From: Chloroflexota bacterium | GTDB taxonomy: Bacteria; Chloroflexota; UBA6077; FW602-bin22; JAMCYS01 | Assembly (NCBI GenBank): GCA_023473795.1 | Contig: JAMCYS010000146.1 | Span: 1-49,581 of the forward strand | Length of the DNA stretch: 49,581 nt | Direction: 5' to 3' | Part shown: positions 32,235-41,643 of the stretch, piece after piece | How the letters are laid out: each line of letters starts with the position of its first letter | How positions within the stretch are numbered: the stretch's first letter is position 1 | The notes under the pieces: model-generated | What the model saw: only the letters and a program-made list of their open reading frames with translations | Told to the model about the DNA's origin: nothing | Databases searched by the model: none | Translations under genes and position numbers: made by a program

Positions 32235-33175
32235 AGATACTAGTTGCAGGGGGCGCCGGCTTCATCGGCTCCCATCTTTGTGAGCGCCTTCTGGCAGAGG
32301 GTGACGAAGTCTATTGTCTCGACAATCTCAGCACCGGCCAGCGGGCCAACATAGAGCCGCTGGCCGGTCAGTCGCGCTTCCACTTCCGCGAGGCCGACGT
32401 GAGCGAGTCATTGGCGGACGAGCCGGCGGTGGATGCCATCTTCCATCTGGCGAGCCCCGCCAGCCCGCCCGGCTACTTCCAGCGGCCTTTAGAGACCATG
32501 CTCGCCAACAGCCTGGGGACCCACCGGCTGCTGGCGCTGGCCCAGCGGCAGGGGGCTCGCCTGTTGTTTGCCTCCACGTCGGAGGTTTACGGCGACCCGC
32601 TCGAGCATCCCCAGAGCGAGACTTACTGGGGCAACGTCAACCCGGTGGGCATGCGCAGCTGCTACGACGAAAGCAAACGGTTCGGCGAGGCCATAACAAT
32701 GGTCTACGTGCAGAAGTACGGGGTCGACGCTCGCGTGGTCCGCATTTTCAACACCTACGGGCCGCGTTCCGACCCCGACGATGGGCGTTTGGTGCCGAAC
32801 TTCGTCACTCAGGCCCTGAGGGGTACGTCGCTCACCGTCTATGGCGATGGCAGTCAGACTCGTAGCCTCTGCTACGTCTCCGACCTGGTCGAGGGCCTGG
32901 TGCGGGCGTTGCGTACCCCCGGCACCCGGGGTGGCATCTTCAATTTGGGCAATCCGGACGAACATACGATTCTGGAGTACGCTCAGATCATCAAACGCCA
33001 GACCGCTTCGCCTTCGCCCATCGTCTTCGTCGACATGCCGAGCGAGGACGAGCCCACCCGGCGCAAGCCGGACATCGCTCGCGCTCGTGAGGTGCTGGGC
33101 TGGGAGCCGAAGGTAGGCCTTAGCGAGGGCTTGGACCGGACGATTGCCTGGTTTCGAGAGAGGCTGGATCGGTAG
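32231..33175 (+). CDS. NAD-dependent UDP-glucuronate decarboxylase/epimerase-like SDR
   Basis: 314 aa. TTG 32231 overlaps the previous stop (TTGA) and gives the expected MKILVAGGAGFIGSHLCERLL, an NAD-binding Rossmann GxxGxxG. Catalytic features are FASTSEVYGDP and the Tyr-x3-Lys in SCYDESKRFGEA. The CYDESKR wording and the NTYGPRSDPDDGRLVPNFVTQAL stretch are typical of UDP-glucuronate decarboxylases (UDP-xylose synthases) rather than simple 4-epimerases. It would supply a nucleotide sugar to the glycosyltransferases downstream. UDP-glucose 4-epimerase activity cannot be excluded by sequence alone. Confidence 0.85.
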   Translation: MKILVAGGAGFIGSHLCERLLAEGDEVYCLDNLSTGQRANIEPLAGQSRFHFREADVSESLADEPAVDAIFHLASPASPPGYFQRPLETMLANSLGTHRLLALAQRQGARLLFASTSEVYGDPLEHPQSETYWGNVNPVGMRSCYDESKRFGEAITMVYVQKYGVDARVVRIFNTYGPRSDPDDGRLVPNFVTQALRGTSLTVYGDGSQTRSLCYVSDLVEGLVRALRTPGTRGGIFNLGNPDEHTILEYAQIIKRQTASPSPIVFVDMPSEDEPTRRKPDIARAREVLGWEPKVGLSEGLDRTIAWFRERLDR

Positions 33176-34630
33176 ATGAACGCGGCGCAGGGGCACTACG
33201 TCTGGTCAGGGCTTTCGCTGCCCCGAACGCTGGCTTGGGCGGCGCTGGTGCTGGCCGTGGCCCTGCCTTTGGCTGCTCTGCCTCTGCCCTACGCGGCGGC
33301 GCTGCTGGTTGGCACGGCGGTCGTGGTTTGGAGCGTGGCACGCCCGGAGCTGGCGCTGTATCTGCTCGCCTTCTCCGTGCCTTATGAGTCGCTGCGCGAG
33401 CTAAGCGTGGGGGGAGTGGCGCTTGGCTCCACCGAGCTCTTGGTGGCGCTGCTCGCCGTCGCCTGGTCCCTGCGTTTGGCGACGGACCGCGAGCGGCCGT
33501 CGCTGCGTCCGGCCGTGGCCCTGGCGCTGCTGCCGATGTTGGCAGCCGTGCTCCTCGCGACCTTGCGGGCGACGGAACTCGGCGCGGCCTTCAAGGAGGC
33601 GTTACGCTGGCTCGAGTTGCTACTGGTGTTCCTGGCGGCCAACTACCTGCTGCGTGCGCCGCGCCAGCGAGCTACGATGTTGGCCGCGCTCCTGTTGGCC
33701 GGGGTGAGCGAGGCCCTGCTTGGTCTGGCGCAGTTCGTCCTCCGCTGGGGTCCCGAGAGTTTCCTCACGGGCAGTTTCCTCCGCGCCTACGGCACCTTCG
33801 GCCAGCCAAATCCCTACGCGGGCTACCTGGGCACGCTCTTGCCGCTGGCCTTGGCTTTGGCGTTGGTGGGCTGGTTCGATCCCGCGGCGAAGAAGCGGGC
33901 CTGGTACTGGGCGCTCGTCGCGGCGCTGTTGCTGCTGGTAGCAGCCTTCTTGGCTAGCCAGTCGCGGGGTGCCCTGCTGGGTTTCGCCGCGGCGCTGGCG
34001 GTGGTGGGTGGGCTGCTGAGCCGGCGGGCGATGCTGGCCGTGCTGGGATTGGCCTGTGCCGGGGTGCTCTTGCTGTTGCTCGGGACCTTCGATTTGCTGC
34101 CGGCCGCCGTGGCCGAACGCCTGACGCAGATCACCTCCTATTTTGGCGTCTTTGACGTGCGTACGGTGGTCTTGACGCCGGCCAACTGGGCGGTAGTGGA
34201 AAGAATGGCCGTCTGGCAGGCAGCGTGGGGCGAGTTTGAGGCCTTCCCGCTTCTCGGGGTTGGGGCGGGCAACTACGTTAGCGCCTACCCCGCTTTCGCG
34301 ATGCCCGGTTGGACCGACGCCATGGGGCATGCTCACAACCTTTATTTGAACTTGCTGGCGGAAATGGGCGCGGTCGGGTTGGCGTCCTTTCTCGTCTTCT
34401 GGCTGGGCAGCCTGGCGGCTGTGTTCCGTGCCTGGCGAACCGGCGGTGCTGGCCTCTCTTGGTGGCAGCGGGCCTTGCCGCTCGGCGTTCTGGGCGTCCT
34501 GGCGCAAATGACTACGCACAACTTCTTCGATAACCTCCTGGTGCACGGGCTGAACGTACAGCTGGCCCTACTACTGGCGCTTGCGGTCTGGCCTGGCGAG
34601 GCGAAGGGAAAGGCGGTCCCCAATTGCTAG
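33176..34630 (+). CDS. O-antigen ligase/polymerase-like membrane protein (Wzy_C family), second copy
   Basis: 484 aa from ATG 33176, immediately after the previous stop (TAGATG). It has about twelve membrane helices. Family landmarks are YGTFGQPNPYAGYLGTLLPLALALAL, ASQSRGALLGFAAALAVV, VWQAAWGEFEAFPLLGVGAGNYVSAYPAF and GHAHNLYLNLLAEMGAVGLASFLVF with His-Asn. It shares the order of motifs with the first copy but little sequence. One copy may polymerise repeat units and the other ligate the chain, or each may handle a different polymer; the sequence does not decide. Confidence 0.85.
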   Translation: MNAAQGHYVWSGLSLPRTLAWAALVLAVALPLAALPLPYAAALLVGTAVVVWSVARPELALYLLAFSVPYESLRELSVGGVALGSTELLVALLAVAWSLRLATDRERPSLRPAVALALLPMLAAVLLATLRATELGAAFKEALRWLELLLVFLAANYLLRAPRQRATMLAALLLAGVSEALLGLAQFVLRWGPESFLTGSFLRAYGTFGQPNPYAGYLGTLLPLALALALVGWFDPAAKKRAWYWALVAALLLLVAAFLASQSRGALLGFAAALAVVGGLLSRRAMLAVLGLACAGVLLLLLGTFDLLPAAVAERLTQITSYFGVFDVRTVVLTPANWAVVERMAVWQAAWGEFEAFPLLGVGAGNYVSAYPAFAMPGWTDAMGHAHNLYLNLLAEMGAVGLASFLVFWLGSLAAVFRAWRTGGAGLSWWQRALPLGVLGVLAQMTTHNFFDNLLVHGLNVQLALLLALAVWPGEAKGKAVPNC

Positions 34631-35709
34631 ATACCAGCGCGGCCAAGGAGGTAAGCACCTACGAGCCGCCGGTTGTCGAGGAGAGCGGCGCAGGGGATAT
34701 CTCCCTCGGCCGGCGCCTGCTTGACGTCAAGACGCTCGTTTCCTTTGCCATTGCCTTCGGGCTGCTCTACTTGCTCTTCCGCAACGTCCAGATTGACCTC
34801 GCGGCTACCTGGCAGACCATCAAGAGAGCGAACCTGTTCTTCTACTTCATTGGCTTTGCCCTCTATTACAGTGGCTTCCTGCTGCGCGGCTGGCGCTGGC
34901 AGCGGATGCTCGACAACGCGCACAACGGTACCGACGACGGGCAGCGCCGGGGCTCGGCTTTTCACCTGGGACAGATAGTCTACCTCTCCTGGTTCTTCAA
35001 CTGCCTGGTGCCCGCCAAGCTGGGCGACGTGGTGCGTGCCTACATGTTGCGACGCGACCTCAACGTTCGCTTCCTCAAGGCCATGGGCACGATCCTGGCC
35101 GAGCGGTTGCTCGATCTGGGCGTGCTGCTGGTCTTGCTGAGCGCCGCCGCCCTCGTCAGCTTGCACCAGGTGCTCCCCGACGACCTGGCGCGCGCCCTCG
35201 AGCTTGGCTTCGTCCTCGTGGCCGTGGGCGTGCTCGGTCTGTTGGCGCTGCATAGGTTAGACGACGTGGTGCAGCGCCTGCTGCCGGAGCGCTTCCGCGA
35301 GCGGTACTCGCGCTTCTACGAGGGCATCCTGCGCTCGTTCCACAGCCTGCCCTTCATTCTGCCTCTCACCGTGCTGATTTGGCTGACCGAGGCGGGGCGT
35401 CTGGCCTTCGTCACTTGGTCCCTGGGCCTGCGGATCGACAACAACCCGGTCACCGAAGCGCTAATGCTCATGTTCATCGCTCTGGCCGCGGCCGCCCTCA
35501 CCGCTCTGCCGGTGACCCCGGGCGGACTGGGGCTGGTGGAGGCGTTGATGGTCAAGGCCTTCTCCTGGGGAGCGGCCGCCAGCGGCGTGGCGATTGCCAA
35601 CGAGCTGGCCTGGTCCATTGCCATCTTGGACCGCAGCATCAGCTACGGCAGCATCGTGATCGTGGGCTTCATAGTCTATTTCCTCAATCAACGCCGGCAG
35701 AGACGCTAA
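34624..35709 (+). CDS. Flippase-like membrane protein (lysylphosphatidylglycerol-synthase TM / YbhN family)
   Basis: 361 aa from TTG 34624, overlapping the previous gene by 7 bases. It has about eight membrane helices: VKTLVSFAIAFGLLYLLFRNV, FFYFIGFALYYSGFLLRGWRWQRML, the conserved YLSWFFNCLVPAKLGDVVRAYMLRR, and LTALPVTPGGLGLVEALMVKAF. This 'N-x-xP-x-K-x-G-D' plus 'PGGLGxxE' pattern marks the UPF0104/LPG_synthase_TM family, several members of which sit in polysaccharide clusters as suspected lipid transporters. No canonical Wzx is present, so this protein may do the flipping here. That role is an inference. Confidence 0.8.
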   Translation: MLDTSAAKEVSTYEPPVVEESGAGDISLGRRLLDVKTLVSFAIAFGLLYLLFRNVQIDLAATWQTIKRANLFFYFIGFALYYSGFLLRGWRWQRMLDNAHNGTDDGQRRGSAFHLGQIVYLSWFFNCLVPAKLGDVVRAYMLRRDLNVRFLKAMGTILAERLLDLGVLLVLLSAAALVSLHQVLPDDLARALELGFVLVAVGVLGLLALHRLDDVVQRLLPERFRERYSRFYEGILRSFHSLPFILPLTVLIWLTEAGRLAFVTWSLGLRIDNNPVTEALMLMFIALAAAALTALPVTPGGLGLVEALMVKAFSWGAAASGVAIANELAWSIAILDRSISYGSIVIVGFIVYFLNQRRQRR

Positions 35710-36846
35710 GTGCGCATCGCGATCGACTACACCCCCGCGGTAACCCAATCGGCCGGCATCGGCCGCTACACGCGCTCGCTGGTACAGGCGCTGGCGGAAG
35801 TAGACGCCGACAATGAGTATGAGCTGTTCTACGCCTACTCCGGCCGGCACAAGCCGGACTGGCCGTTTGGGGACCACCCGAACTTCGTGGAGAAGGCGGT
35901 GAGCATCTCTGGCCGCACCCTGGCCATCCTCTGGCACCGCATCGGGCTACCGTTGCCGGTCAATCTCGTCGTCGGCAACGTAGCGGTGTTCCACGCCACG
36001 GACTTCGTGCTGCCGCCTGTGCGACGGTCGGCCGGCATCGTCACCGTGCACGATCTGTCTTTCATACTGTATCCCGACCACGCCGACTCCGGCCTGGTGA
36101 GCTACCTGGAACGGGCCGTTCCCCCCTCCGTGCGCAGAGCCCGCCTGGTGCTGGCCGACTCCGAGAACACCCGCAACGACATCTCTTGCCTACTAGACGC
36201 GCCGCCTGAGAAGGTCGAGGTCCTCTACGCCGGCGTGGATGCCAAGTTCAGGCGGGTCGAGGATGGCGGGCTGCTCGGGACGGTTCGCCAGCGCTACGGC
36301 CTGGCCTGGCCGTTCATCCTTTCGGTAGGCACCATCGAGCGGCGCAAGAACCTGATCCGTCTCGTGCAGGCTTACGGCCGGCTACGCGCGAAGCGCGGCG
36401 ACCTTCCCAAATTGCTCATCGTCGGGCGGCGGGGCTGGCTGTACGAGGACGTTTTCGAGGCGGTGGCGGACCTGGGCCTGGAGGATGACATCGTTTTCCC
36501 CGGTTTCGTGGCCGACGACGATTTGCCCGCCCTCTACAGTCTGGCGGAGGCCTTCGTCTATCCCTCCCTCTACGAAGGATTCGGCTTGCCGCCGCTGGAG
36601 GCGATGGCCTGCGGCGCGCCGGTGGTCGCGGCCAACACCTCCTCTTTGCCGGAGGTGCTGGGCGACGCCTACCTGGGCGTGGCTCCGACCGACGTTGAAG
36701 CCCTGACCGCGGCGCTCGAGCGCGTTCTAAGCGATGGGGAATTGCGCGAAGACCTGCGCCGGCGCGGTCTGGCGCGGGCGGGGACTTACGCTTGGCAGAA
36801 CTCGGCCCGGCGCCTGGTAGAGCTCTACGGTCGGGTGGTGAGCTGA
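35710..36846 (+). CDS. Glycosyltransferase family 4 (first of four)
   Basis: 378 aa from GTG 35710 directly after the previous stop. It is a GT-B fold: [92 protein letters not shown] and the donor-binding [37 protein letters not shown] with the E-x7-E pair. It transfers an NDP-activated sugar to the growing lipid-linked chain on the cytoplasmic side, retaining configuration. The sugar is not predictable. It resembles the fourth GT4 of this operon most closely (shared GxGIxRYxR start, TIExRKNL). Confidence 0.9.
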   Translation: MRIAIDYTPAVTQSAGIGRYTRSLVQALAEVDADNEYELFYAYSGRHKPDWPFGDHPNFVEKAVSISGRTLAILWHRIGLPLPVNLVVGNVAVFHATDFVLPPVRRSAGIVTVHDLSFILYPDHADSGLVSYLERAVPPSVRRARLVLADSENTRNDISCLLDAPPEKVEVLYAGVDAKFRRVEDGGLLGTVRQRYGLAWPFILSVGTIERRKNLIRLVQAYGRLRAKRGDLPKLLIVGRRGWLYEDVFEAVADLGLEDDIVFPGFVADDDLPALYSLAEAFVYPSLYEGFGLPPLEAMACGAPVVAANTSSLPEVLGDAYLGVAPTDVEALTAALERVLSDGELREDLRRRGLARAGTYAWQNSARRLVELYGRVVS

Positions 36847-36847
36847 C

Positions 36848-37960
36848 GTGGGCCTGCGCGTCGGTCTCAACGCTGCTTTCCTGGAGAACCCCCTCACTGG
36901 CAGCGGTCAGTATCTGTTCCAGCTGCACGCCGCTCTCGCCCGGCTTGGCAACGGCCGGACCTACCGTCTGTTGGCTCCGAGGCGCGGTCAAGGGGACCGT
37001 GCCTGCGTGCCCTCCTGGCTGCCGGGCAAGCAACTGCGCAAGCTGTACCTGGAGCAGGTCGGAGTGCCCGTCGGCGGTCGCCAGGAAGGGTGCAACGTCT
37101 TGCATTACCCCTACTTCGCCGCGCCCTTGCTCAGCCCAGCGCCGGTAGTGGTCACGGTACACGACGTTATTCCGCTACTGTTGCCGGAGTACCGCGGCTC
37201 TTCGCTGGTGCGTGCTTATTCCGCCCTGGCGGCTGCCGCCACCAGGCGGGCGGCGTACGTCGTCTGCGACTCGGCTTGCTCCCAGCGCGATGCCGTGCGC
37301 TTGCTCGGGGTTCCGGTCCAGCGAACGCGCGTGGTCTATCTGGCGGCGACGCCCGGTCTCGCTCCGGCAAGCCGAGAGGAGGCGGCAGCCGCCCGCCGGC
37401 GGTTCGGTCTGGGGGAGCGCTTCTTCTTTTACATCGGCGGTTTGGACGCCCGCAAGAACCTTGGTGTGCTGCTCGAGGCTTTCGCCCGCCTGGTGGCCAA
37501 GCACCCAGAGGCCGAGCTGGCCATAGCCGGGACGGCGCCGAGCACCAGCGCCCTCTTTCCCGACTGGACAGGCCAAGTGCGGCGGCTCGGTTTGGAGAGG
37601 CAGGTACGCTTTCTCGGCCGGCTGGGCGAGGCTGACAAGAACGTGCTCTACTCGGCGGCCCTTGCCTTCGTCTATCCCTCTCTCTACGAGGGGTTCGGTT
37701 TGCCGCCGCTGGAAGCCATGGCCTGCGGCGCGCCCGTGGCCTGTGCCGATGGCTCCAGCTTGCCGGAGGTCACCGGAGAGGCCGCTTTGCTTCTGCCGCC
37801 GCGCGACGTGGCAGCCTGGGACGAGGCGCTGGGGCGGCTGTGGGAGGACGAGGGCCTGCGGCGGGAGCTGCGGCAGAGGGGTCCGGAGCAAGCCAGCCAC
37901 TTCAGCTGGGACGAGACGGCACGGCAAACGGCGGAGGTCTACGAGTGCGCGTGCTCCTGA
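36848..37960 (+). CDS. Glycosyltransferase family 4 (second of four)
   Basis: 370 aa from GTG 36848, one base after the previous stop. GT-B fold: MGLRVGLNAAFLENPLTGSGQYLFQLHAALARL, the N-terminal VTVHDVIPLLLPEYRG, YVVCDSACSQRDAVRLLGVPVQRTRVVYLAA, FFYIGGLDARKNLGVLLEAFARLV and [39 protein letters not shown] soluble or peripherally attached cytoplasmic enzyme. The last 16 bases overlap the start of the third glycosyltransferase. Confidence 0.9.
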   Translation: MGLRVGLNAAFLENPLTGSGQYLFQLHAALARLGNGRTYRLLAPRRGQGDRACVPSWLPGKQLRKLYLEQVGVPVGGRQEGCNVLHYPYFAAPLLSPAPVVVTVHDVIPLLLPEYRGSSLVRAYSALAAAATRRAAYVVCDSACSQRDAVRLLGVPVQRTRVVYLAATPGLAPASREEAAAARRRFGLGERFFFYIGGLDARKNLGVLLEAFARLVAKHPEAELAIAGTAPSTSALFPDWTGQVRRLGLERQVRFLGRLGEADKNVLYSAALAFVYPSLYEGFGLPPLEAMACGAPVACADGSSLPEVTGEAALLLPPRDVAAWDEALGRLWEDEGLRRELRQRGPEQASHFSWDETARQTAEVYECACS

Positions 37961-39051
37961 TTTCCAAGGCAATGGTGGTCGGCGCCTACCAGCGCAAGGC
38001 CGAGGAGCTGGCGAAGCTGCCCGGCGTGCAGCTTACGCTCGTCGTGCCGCCCTATTGGGATGAGGAGACCCGCCGCGTCCACCTGGAGCGCGCCTATACC
38101 GCCGGCTACGAGCTGCTCGTGCAGCCGCTTGCCTTCAGCGGTCGCTTCCACGTGCACTTCTACCCGCGCTTGGGACAGGCATTCTCCGGCAGCCGGCCAG
38201 AGGTAGTACACGCCGACGAGGAGCCTTACAATCTGGCCACGCTGCAGATGTTGCTGCTGGCCCGGCAGGCGGGCGCGCGTTCCCTGTTCTTCACCTGGCA
38301 GAACCTCTACCGCCGCTACCCGTTTCCCTTCCGTGCCGTGGAAGCGTACAACCTGGCACACTTCGACCTGGCGGTCGCGGGTAACGCCGAGGCGGTCGCG
38401 GTGCTCCGCCGTAAGGGCTTCCGCAAGGAAGTCGCCGTCATCCCGCAGTTTGGCGTCGACCCAGAACTGTTCCGCCCGCCCGAGGCTGCCGTGGAGCCGC
38501 GCCCCTTCACTGTTGGCTATCTCGGCCGCTTGGTAGAGCAGAAGGGCCTGGCCGATCTGGTGCGGGCCGTGGCGGCGCTGGGGGGCGAGACGCGGCTGGT
38601 CCTAGTGGGCGCCGGACCGCTGGAGGCTGAGCTGCGCGCTCTGGCGGCGCAGGTCGGCCTGGGCGAGCGGCTGGTGGTGCGGGCGCCCGTGCCTTCCATC
38701 ACGGTGCCGGAGGCGCTCTGGCAGTTGGACGCGCTGGTGCTGCCCTCGCGCACGCGGCCAAACTGGAAGGAGCAGTTCGGCAGGATCCTGGTCGAGGCGA
38801 TGGCCTGCGGCGTGCCCGTGGTGGGCTCGGACTCGGGCGAGATACCGAACGTGATTGGCGACGCCGGTCTGGTCTTCCCAGAGGGCGACGTCACAGCGCT
38901 CTACCGGTGTCTCGAGCGGCTGCGCGGCTCCGCCGAAGAGCGAAGTCGCCTGGCCGGACTGGGTCGCCGGCGGGCGCTGGCGCAGTTCACTCACGCCCAG
39001 GTGGCCGCTCGCTATGCCGAGGTCTACAGGCAGGTGGCGCGATGCACGTAG
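37945..39051 (+). CDS. Glycosyltransferase family 4 (third of four), divergent
   Basis: 368 aa from GTG 37945 with GGAGG 8 bases upstream; the frame extends to 37840 but that part lies inside the previous gene. MRVLLISKAMVVGAYQRKAEELAKLP at the N-terminus, PEVVHADEEPYNLATLQMLLLARQAGARSLFFTWQNLYRRYPFPFR, VGYLGRLVEQKGLADLVRAVAAL, and the donor site FGRILVEAMACGVPVVGSDSGEIPNVIGDAGLVFPEGD. The N-terminal half differs from the other three and suggests another acceptor. It overlaps the previous gene by 16 bases and the next by 10. Confidence 0.88.
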   Translation: MRVLLISKAMVVGAYQRKAEELAKLPGVQLTLVVPPYWDEETRRVHLERAYTAGYELLVQPLAFSGRFHVHFYPRLGQAFSGSRPEVVHADEEPYNLATLQMLLLARQAGARSLFFTWQNLYRRYPFPFRAVEAYNLAHFDLAVAGNAEAVAVLRRKGFRKEVAVIPQFGVDPELFRPPEAAVEPRPFTVGYLGRLVEQKGLADLVRAVAALGGETRLVLVGAGPLEAELRALAAQVGLGERLVVRAPVPSITVPEALWQLDALVLPSRTRPNWKEQFGRILVEAMACGVPVVGSDSGEIPNVIGDAGLVFPEGDVTALYRCLERLRGSAEERSRLAGLGRRRALAQFTHAQVAARYAEVYRQVARCT

Positions 39052-40199
39052 GGCTCAATGCGCACCTTCTCTCCTTCGGCACCTCCTATCGCGGCGCCGG
39101 CATTAGCCGCTACATTCGCAACCTCTTGCCCGCCCTGCGCCAGGAGGGCGACAATACTTACAGCGTCTACCTGGGCGACCGTGACTACCCGCCCGAGTTC
39201 TCGCCGGACGCGCACTTCCGCCTGCGCTTCTCACGCTTGCCGACGGGCAACCCGAGCGTGCGCATTATCTGGGAGCAACTGGTGGCGCCGCTCGTCATTG
39301 CTGCCCAGGGAGTGCAGGTGCTGCACTCCCTGGGCTACGTGCAGCCGCTCGCGGCGCGCTATCGCTCGGTCGTGACGTTTCACGATCTCAGCTACGTGCT
39401 CTATCCGGATAGTTTCAATGTCGCCAACCGGGCCTACCTGAGGTTCTTCAGCCGGTGGACGGCCCGGCGGGCCGACAGACTGATCGCGGTCTCCGAGAAC
39501 ACCAAGCAAGATCTGATGCGACTCCTCGCTACTCCCGCCGATAAGGTGGACGTGGTTCCCCACGGCATCGAGGAGGTCTTCCGTCCCTTCCCGCAGGAAG
39601 AAGTAGAGACCTTCCGTCGCCAGAAGGGACTGCCCGAGCGCTTTCTACTGTTCCTGGGCACCATCGAGCCGCGCAAGAACCTGGAGACGCTCGTTGAGGC
39701 CTACGCTCTGCTCCGGGCCGCCGGCCTCCCGCACGCGCTGGTTATCGCCGGCGCCCGCGGCTGGCAGTTTGAGGGGGTCTTTGCCAAGGTCGAGCAGCTC
39801 GGCCTGTCAGGATCGGTGCTCTTCCCGGGCTACGTACCCTACTCCGAGCAACCGCTGTGGTATAATGCGGCGGATCTGTTCGTTTATCCCTCGTTATACG
39901 AGGGCTTTGGCTTTCCACCCCTGGAGGCGATGGCCTGCGGTGCTCCGGTGGTGGCGTCTCGCACTTCCTCCCTGCCGGAGGTAGTGGGCGACGCGGGTCT
40001 TCTTTGCGACCCGCACAGTGCGGAGGCTCTGGCCGACGCGGTGCGCCGGGCCCTGACCGAGCCCGACTTGCGCCAGCATCTCGCGGCCGCTGGCCTGGCG
40101 CGGGCAGGCCTGTTTTCCTGGCGGCAGGCAGCCAAACGTACGGCTGAGGTTTACGCCAAGGCGGTGTATGGGACTTCTCTCGAGCGAGCGTCCGCCTAG
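39042..40199 (+). CDS. Glycosyltransferase family 4 (fourth of four)
   Basis: 385 aa from ATG 39042 inside the end of the previous gene. [115 protein letters not shown] and [40 protein letters not shown] are standard GT-B/GT4 features. Its closest relative here is the first GT4. Its 3' end overlaps the glycosylphosphotransferase gene by 32 bases, so the order of the operon is fixed by overlap. Confidence 0.9.
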   Translation: MHVGLNAHLLSFGTSYRGAGISRYIRNLLPALRQEGDNTYSVYLGDRDYPPEFSPDAHFRLRFSRLPTGNPSVRIIWEQLVAPLVIAAQGVQVLHSLGYVQPLAARYRSVVTFHDLSYVLYPDSFNVANRAYLRFFSRWTARRADRLIAVSENTKQDLMRLLATPADKVDVVPHGIEEVFRPFPQEEVETFRRQKGLPERFLLFLGTIEPRKNLETLVEAYALLRAAGLPHALVIAGARGWQFEGVFAKVEQLGLSGSVLFPGYVPYSEQPLWYNAADLFVYPSLYEGFGFPPLEAMACGAPVVASRTSSLPEVVGDAGLLCDPHSAEALADAVRRALTEPDLRQHLAAAGLARAGLFSWRQAAKRTAEVYAKAVYGTSLERASA

Positions 40200-41643
40200 T
40201 TCGGCAGCGCCGGTTGTCGCGAAGCCGCGTCCGCGGACCGCGTGGCTACGTCCCTGGCGGGTGGCGGGGGTCGATTTCGTCCTGGCCAACCTGGCCTTCG
40301 CCTTAGCCTGGTGGATTCGCTACGACAGCAACGTCGTCAGCGAGGTTGCGGCGGAGAACTACGTCAGCCTGCCCGACTATCTGGTCATCGAGCTGGCCTT
40401 CGCGTCTATCCTGGTGCTGGTTTCCGCTCTGAAGAATCTATATCGCCCCACCTTCGGCCGCACCTGGCTAGACGAGGCCGTGACCGTCTTCAGTAGCGCC
40501 ACGATCGCCTCGGCCGTTCTCGTGGTGGCCATCTTCTACTACCGGCCGTTCTCCTACTCGCGCGCCATCTTTCCCTTCGCCCTTATGCTGGCGGTGGCCC
40601 TCCTGGCGGGGGAACGCTGGCTGGAAACGCAAGTGGCGGCGGGCCTGCGCAGACGAGGGATCGGCCTCAAGCAGGTGGTCATTGTGGGCGCTGGCAGTCT
40701 CGGCCGGCGCATTATGCAGAGTTTCGTAGCTCAGCCTGGCCTTGGCTACCAAGTCGTGGGGTTCGTGGACGACGGTCGCGGCGAGGATATCGGTCGCTTC
40801 CAGGCCCTGGGGCCTGTGGCTGCCCTGCCTCGGGTGATGAACGAGCGGACGATAGACGAGGTAATCGTCGCCTTGCCCTCCGCCTCCCACGCGGAGGTCA
40901 TTCGCATCATCGAATACTGCGCCCGCCAGGGGGTCAACTTCCGCTTGGTGCCGGACTTCTACGAGCTCAGCCTGGACCGGGTTGACGTCGCCTACTTGCA
41001 CGGCGTGCCGCTGATCGGTCTTCGGGAGCCCTCCCTGAGCGGTCTCAATCGCGTTTTCAAGCGGGCGAGCGATGTGGTCTTTGCCGCCGCGGCGTTGACG
41101 CTCCTCTCGCCACTCCTGCTGGCCGTAGCGGCGGCGATCAAGCTGGACTCACCGGGACCGGTGCTCTTCAAGCAATTGCGGGTGGGGCGAGGCGGCCGCC
41201 AGTTCTGGTTCTACAAGTTCCGCTCGATGCGCGCGGACGCCGAGGAGGAGTTCTGGCGGCTAATGGAGTTGAATGAGGCTTCGGGCCCGATCTTCAAAAT
41301 GCGACGTGACCCGCGGGTGACGAAGGTCGGACGCATCATCCGGCGCGCCAGCATCGACGAATTGCCCCAGTTGATCAACGTCCTGCAGGGCGATATGAGC
41401 GTGGTTGGACCCAGACCGCCCATACCCCGTGAGGTGGAGCGCTACGAGGATTGGCACCTGCGCCGGCTGTCAGTCTCTCCCGGCATCACCGGCCTCTGGC
41501 AGGTCAGCGGCCGCAGCGAGCTGTCCTTCGACGAAATGGTCTTGCTCGACCTCTGGTACATTGAGAACTGGTCGCTCGGTCTCGACCTCAAGATCCTCCT
41601 GCGCACCATTCCCGCCGTTCTCCTCGAACACGGCGCCTACTGA
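40168..41643 (+). CDS. Polyprenyl (undecaprenyl-phosphate) glycosylphosphotransferase, WcaJ/CpsE-like
   Basis: 491 aa from ATG 40168. Four N-terminal membrane helices (about 30-145), then a Rossmann-like CoA_binding_3 domain (VVIVGAGSLGRRIMQSFVAQPGLGYQVVGFVDDG), a fifth hydrophobic segment (FKRASDVVFAAAALTLLSPLLLAVAAAIK) and the catalytic bacterial sugar transferase domain: KFRSMRADAEEEF, DPRVTKVGRIIRRASIDELPQLINVLQGDMSVVGPRPPI, SVSPGITGLWQVSGRSELSFDEMVLLDLWYIENWS. It puts the first sugar phosphate on undecaprenyl phosphate and so starts the repeat unit. Although it initiates the pathway, it is the last gene of the operon. Confidence 0.93.
   Translation: MGLLSSERPPSSAAPVVAKPRPRTAWLRPWRVAGVDFVLANLAFALAWWIRYDSNVVSEVAAENYVSLPDYLVIELAFASILVLVSALKNLYRPTFGRTWLDEAVTVFSSATIASAVLVVAIFYYRPFSYSRAIFPFALMLAVALLAGERWLETQVAAGLRRRGIGLKQVVIVGAGSLGRRIMQSFVAQPGLGYQVVGFVDDGRGEDIGRFQALGPVAALPRVMNERTIDEVIVALPSASHAEVIRIIEYCARQGVNFRLVPDFYELSLDRVDVAYLHGVPLIGLREPSLSGLNRVFKRASDVVFAAAALTLLSPLLLAVAAAIKLDSPGPVLFKQLRVGRGGRQFWFYKFRSMRADAEEEFWRLMELNEASGPIFKMRRDPRVTKVGRIIRRASIDELPQLINVLQGDMSVVGPRPPIPREVERYEDWHLRRLSVSPGITGLWQVSGRSELSFDEMVLLDLWYIENWSLGLDLKILLRTIPAVLLEHGAY

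Noticed and set aside
39861-39866. TATAAT inside the fourth GT4 gene, considered as an internal promoter
   Set aside because: It has no recognisable -35 at 16-18 bases, and it lies in the coding sequence WYNAADLF at a conserved place in the protein.
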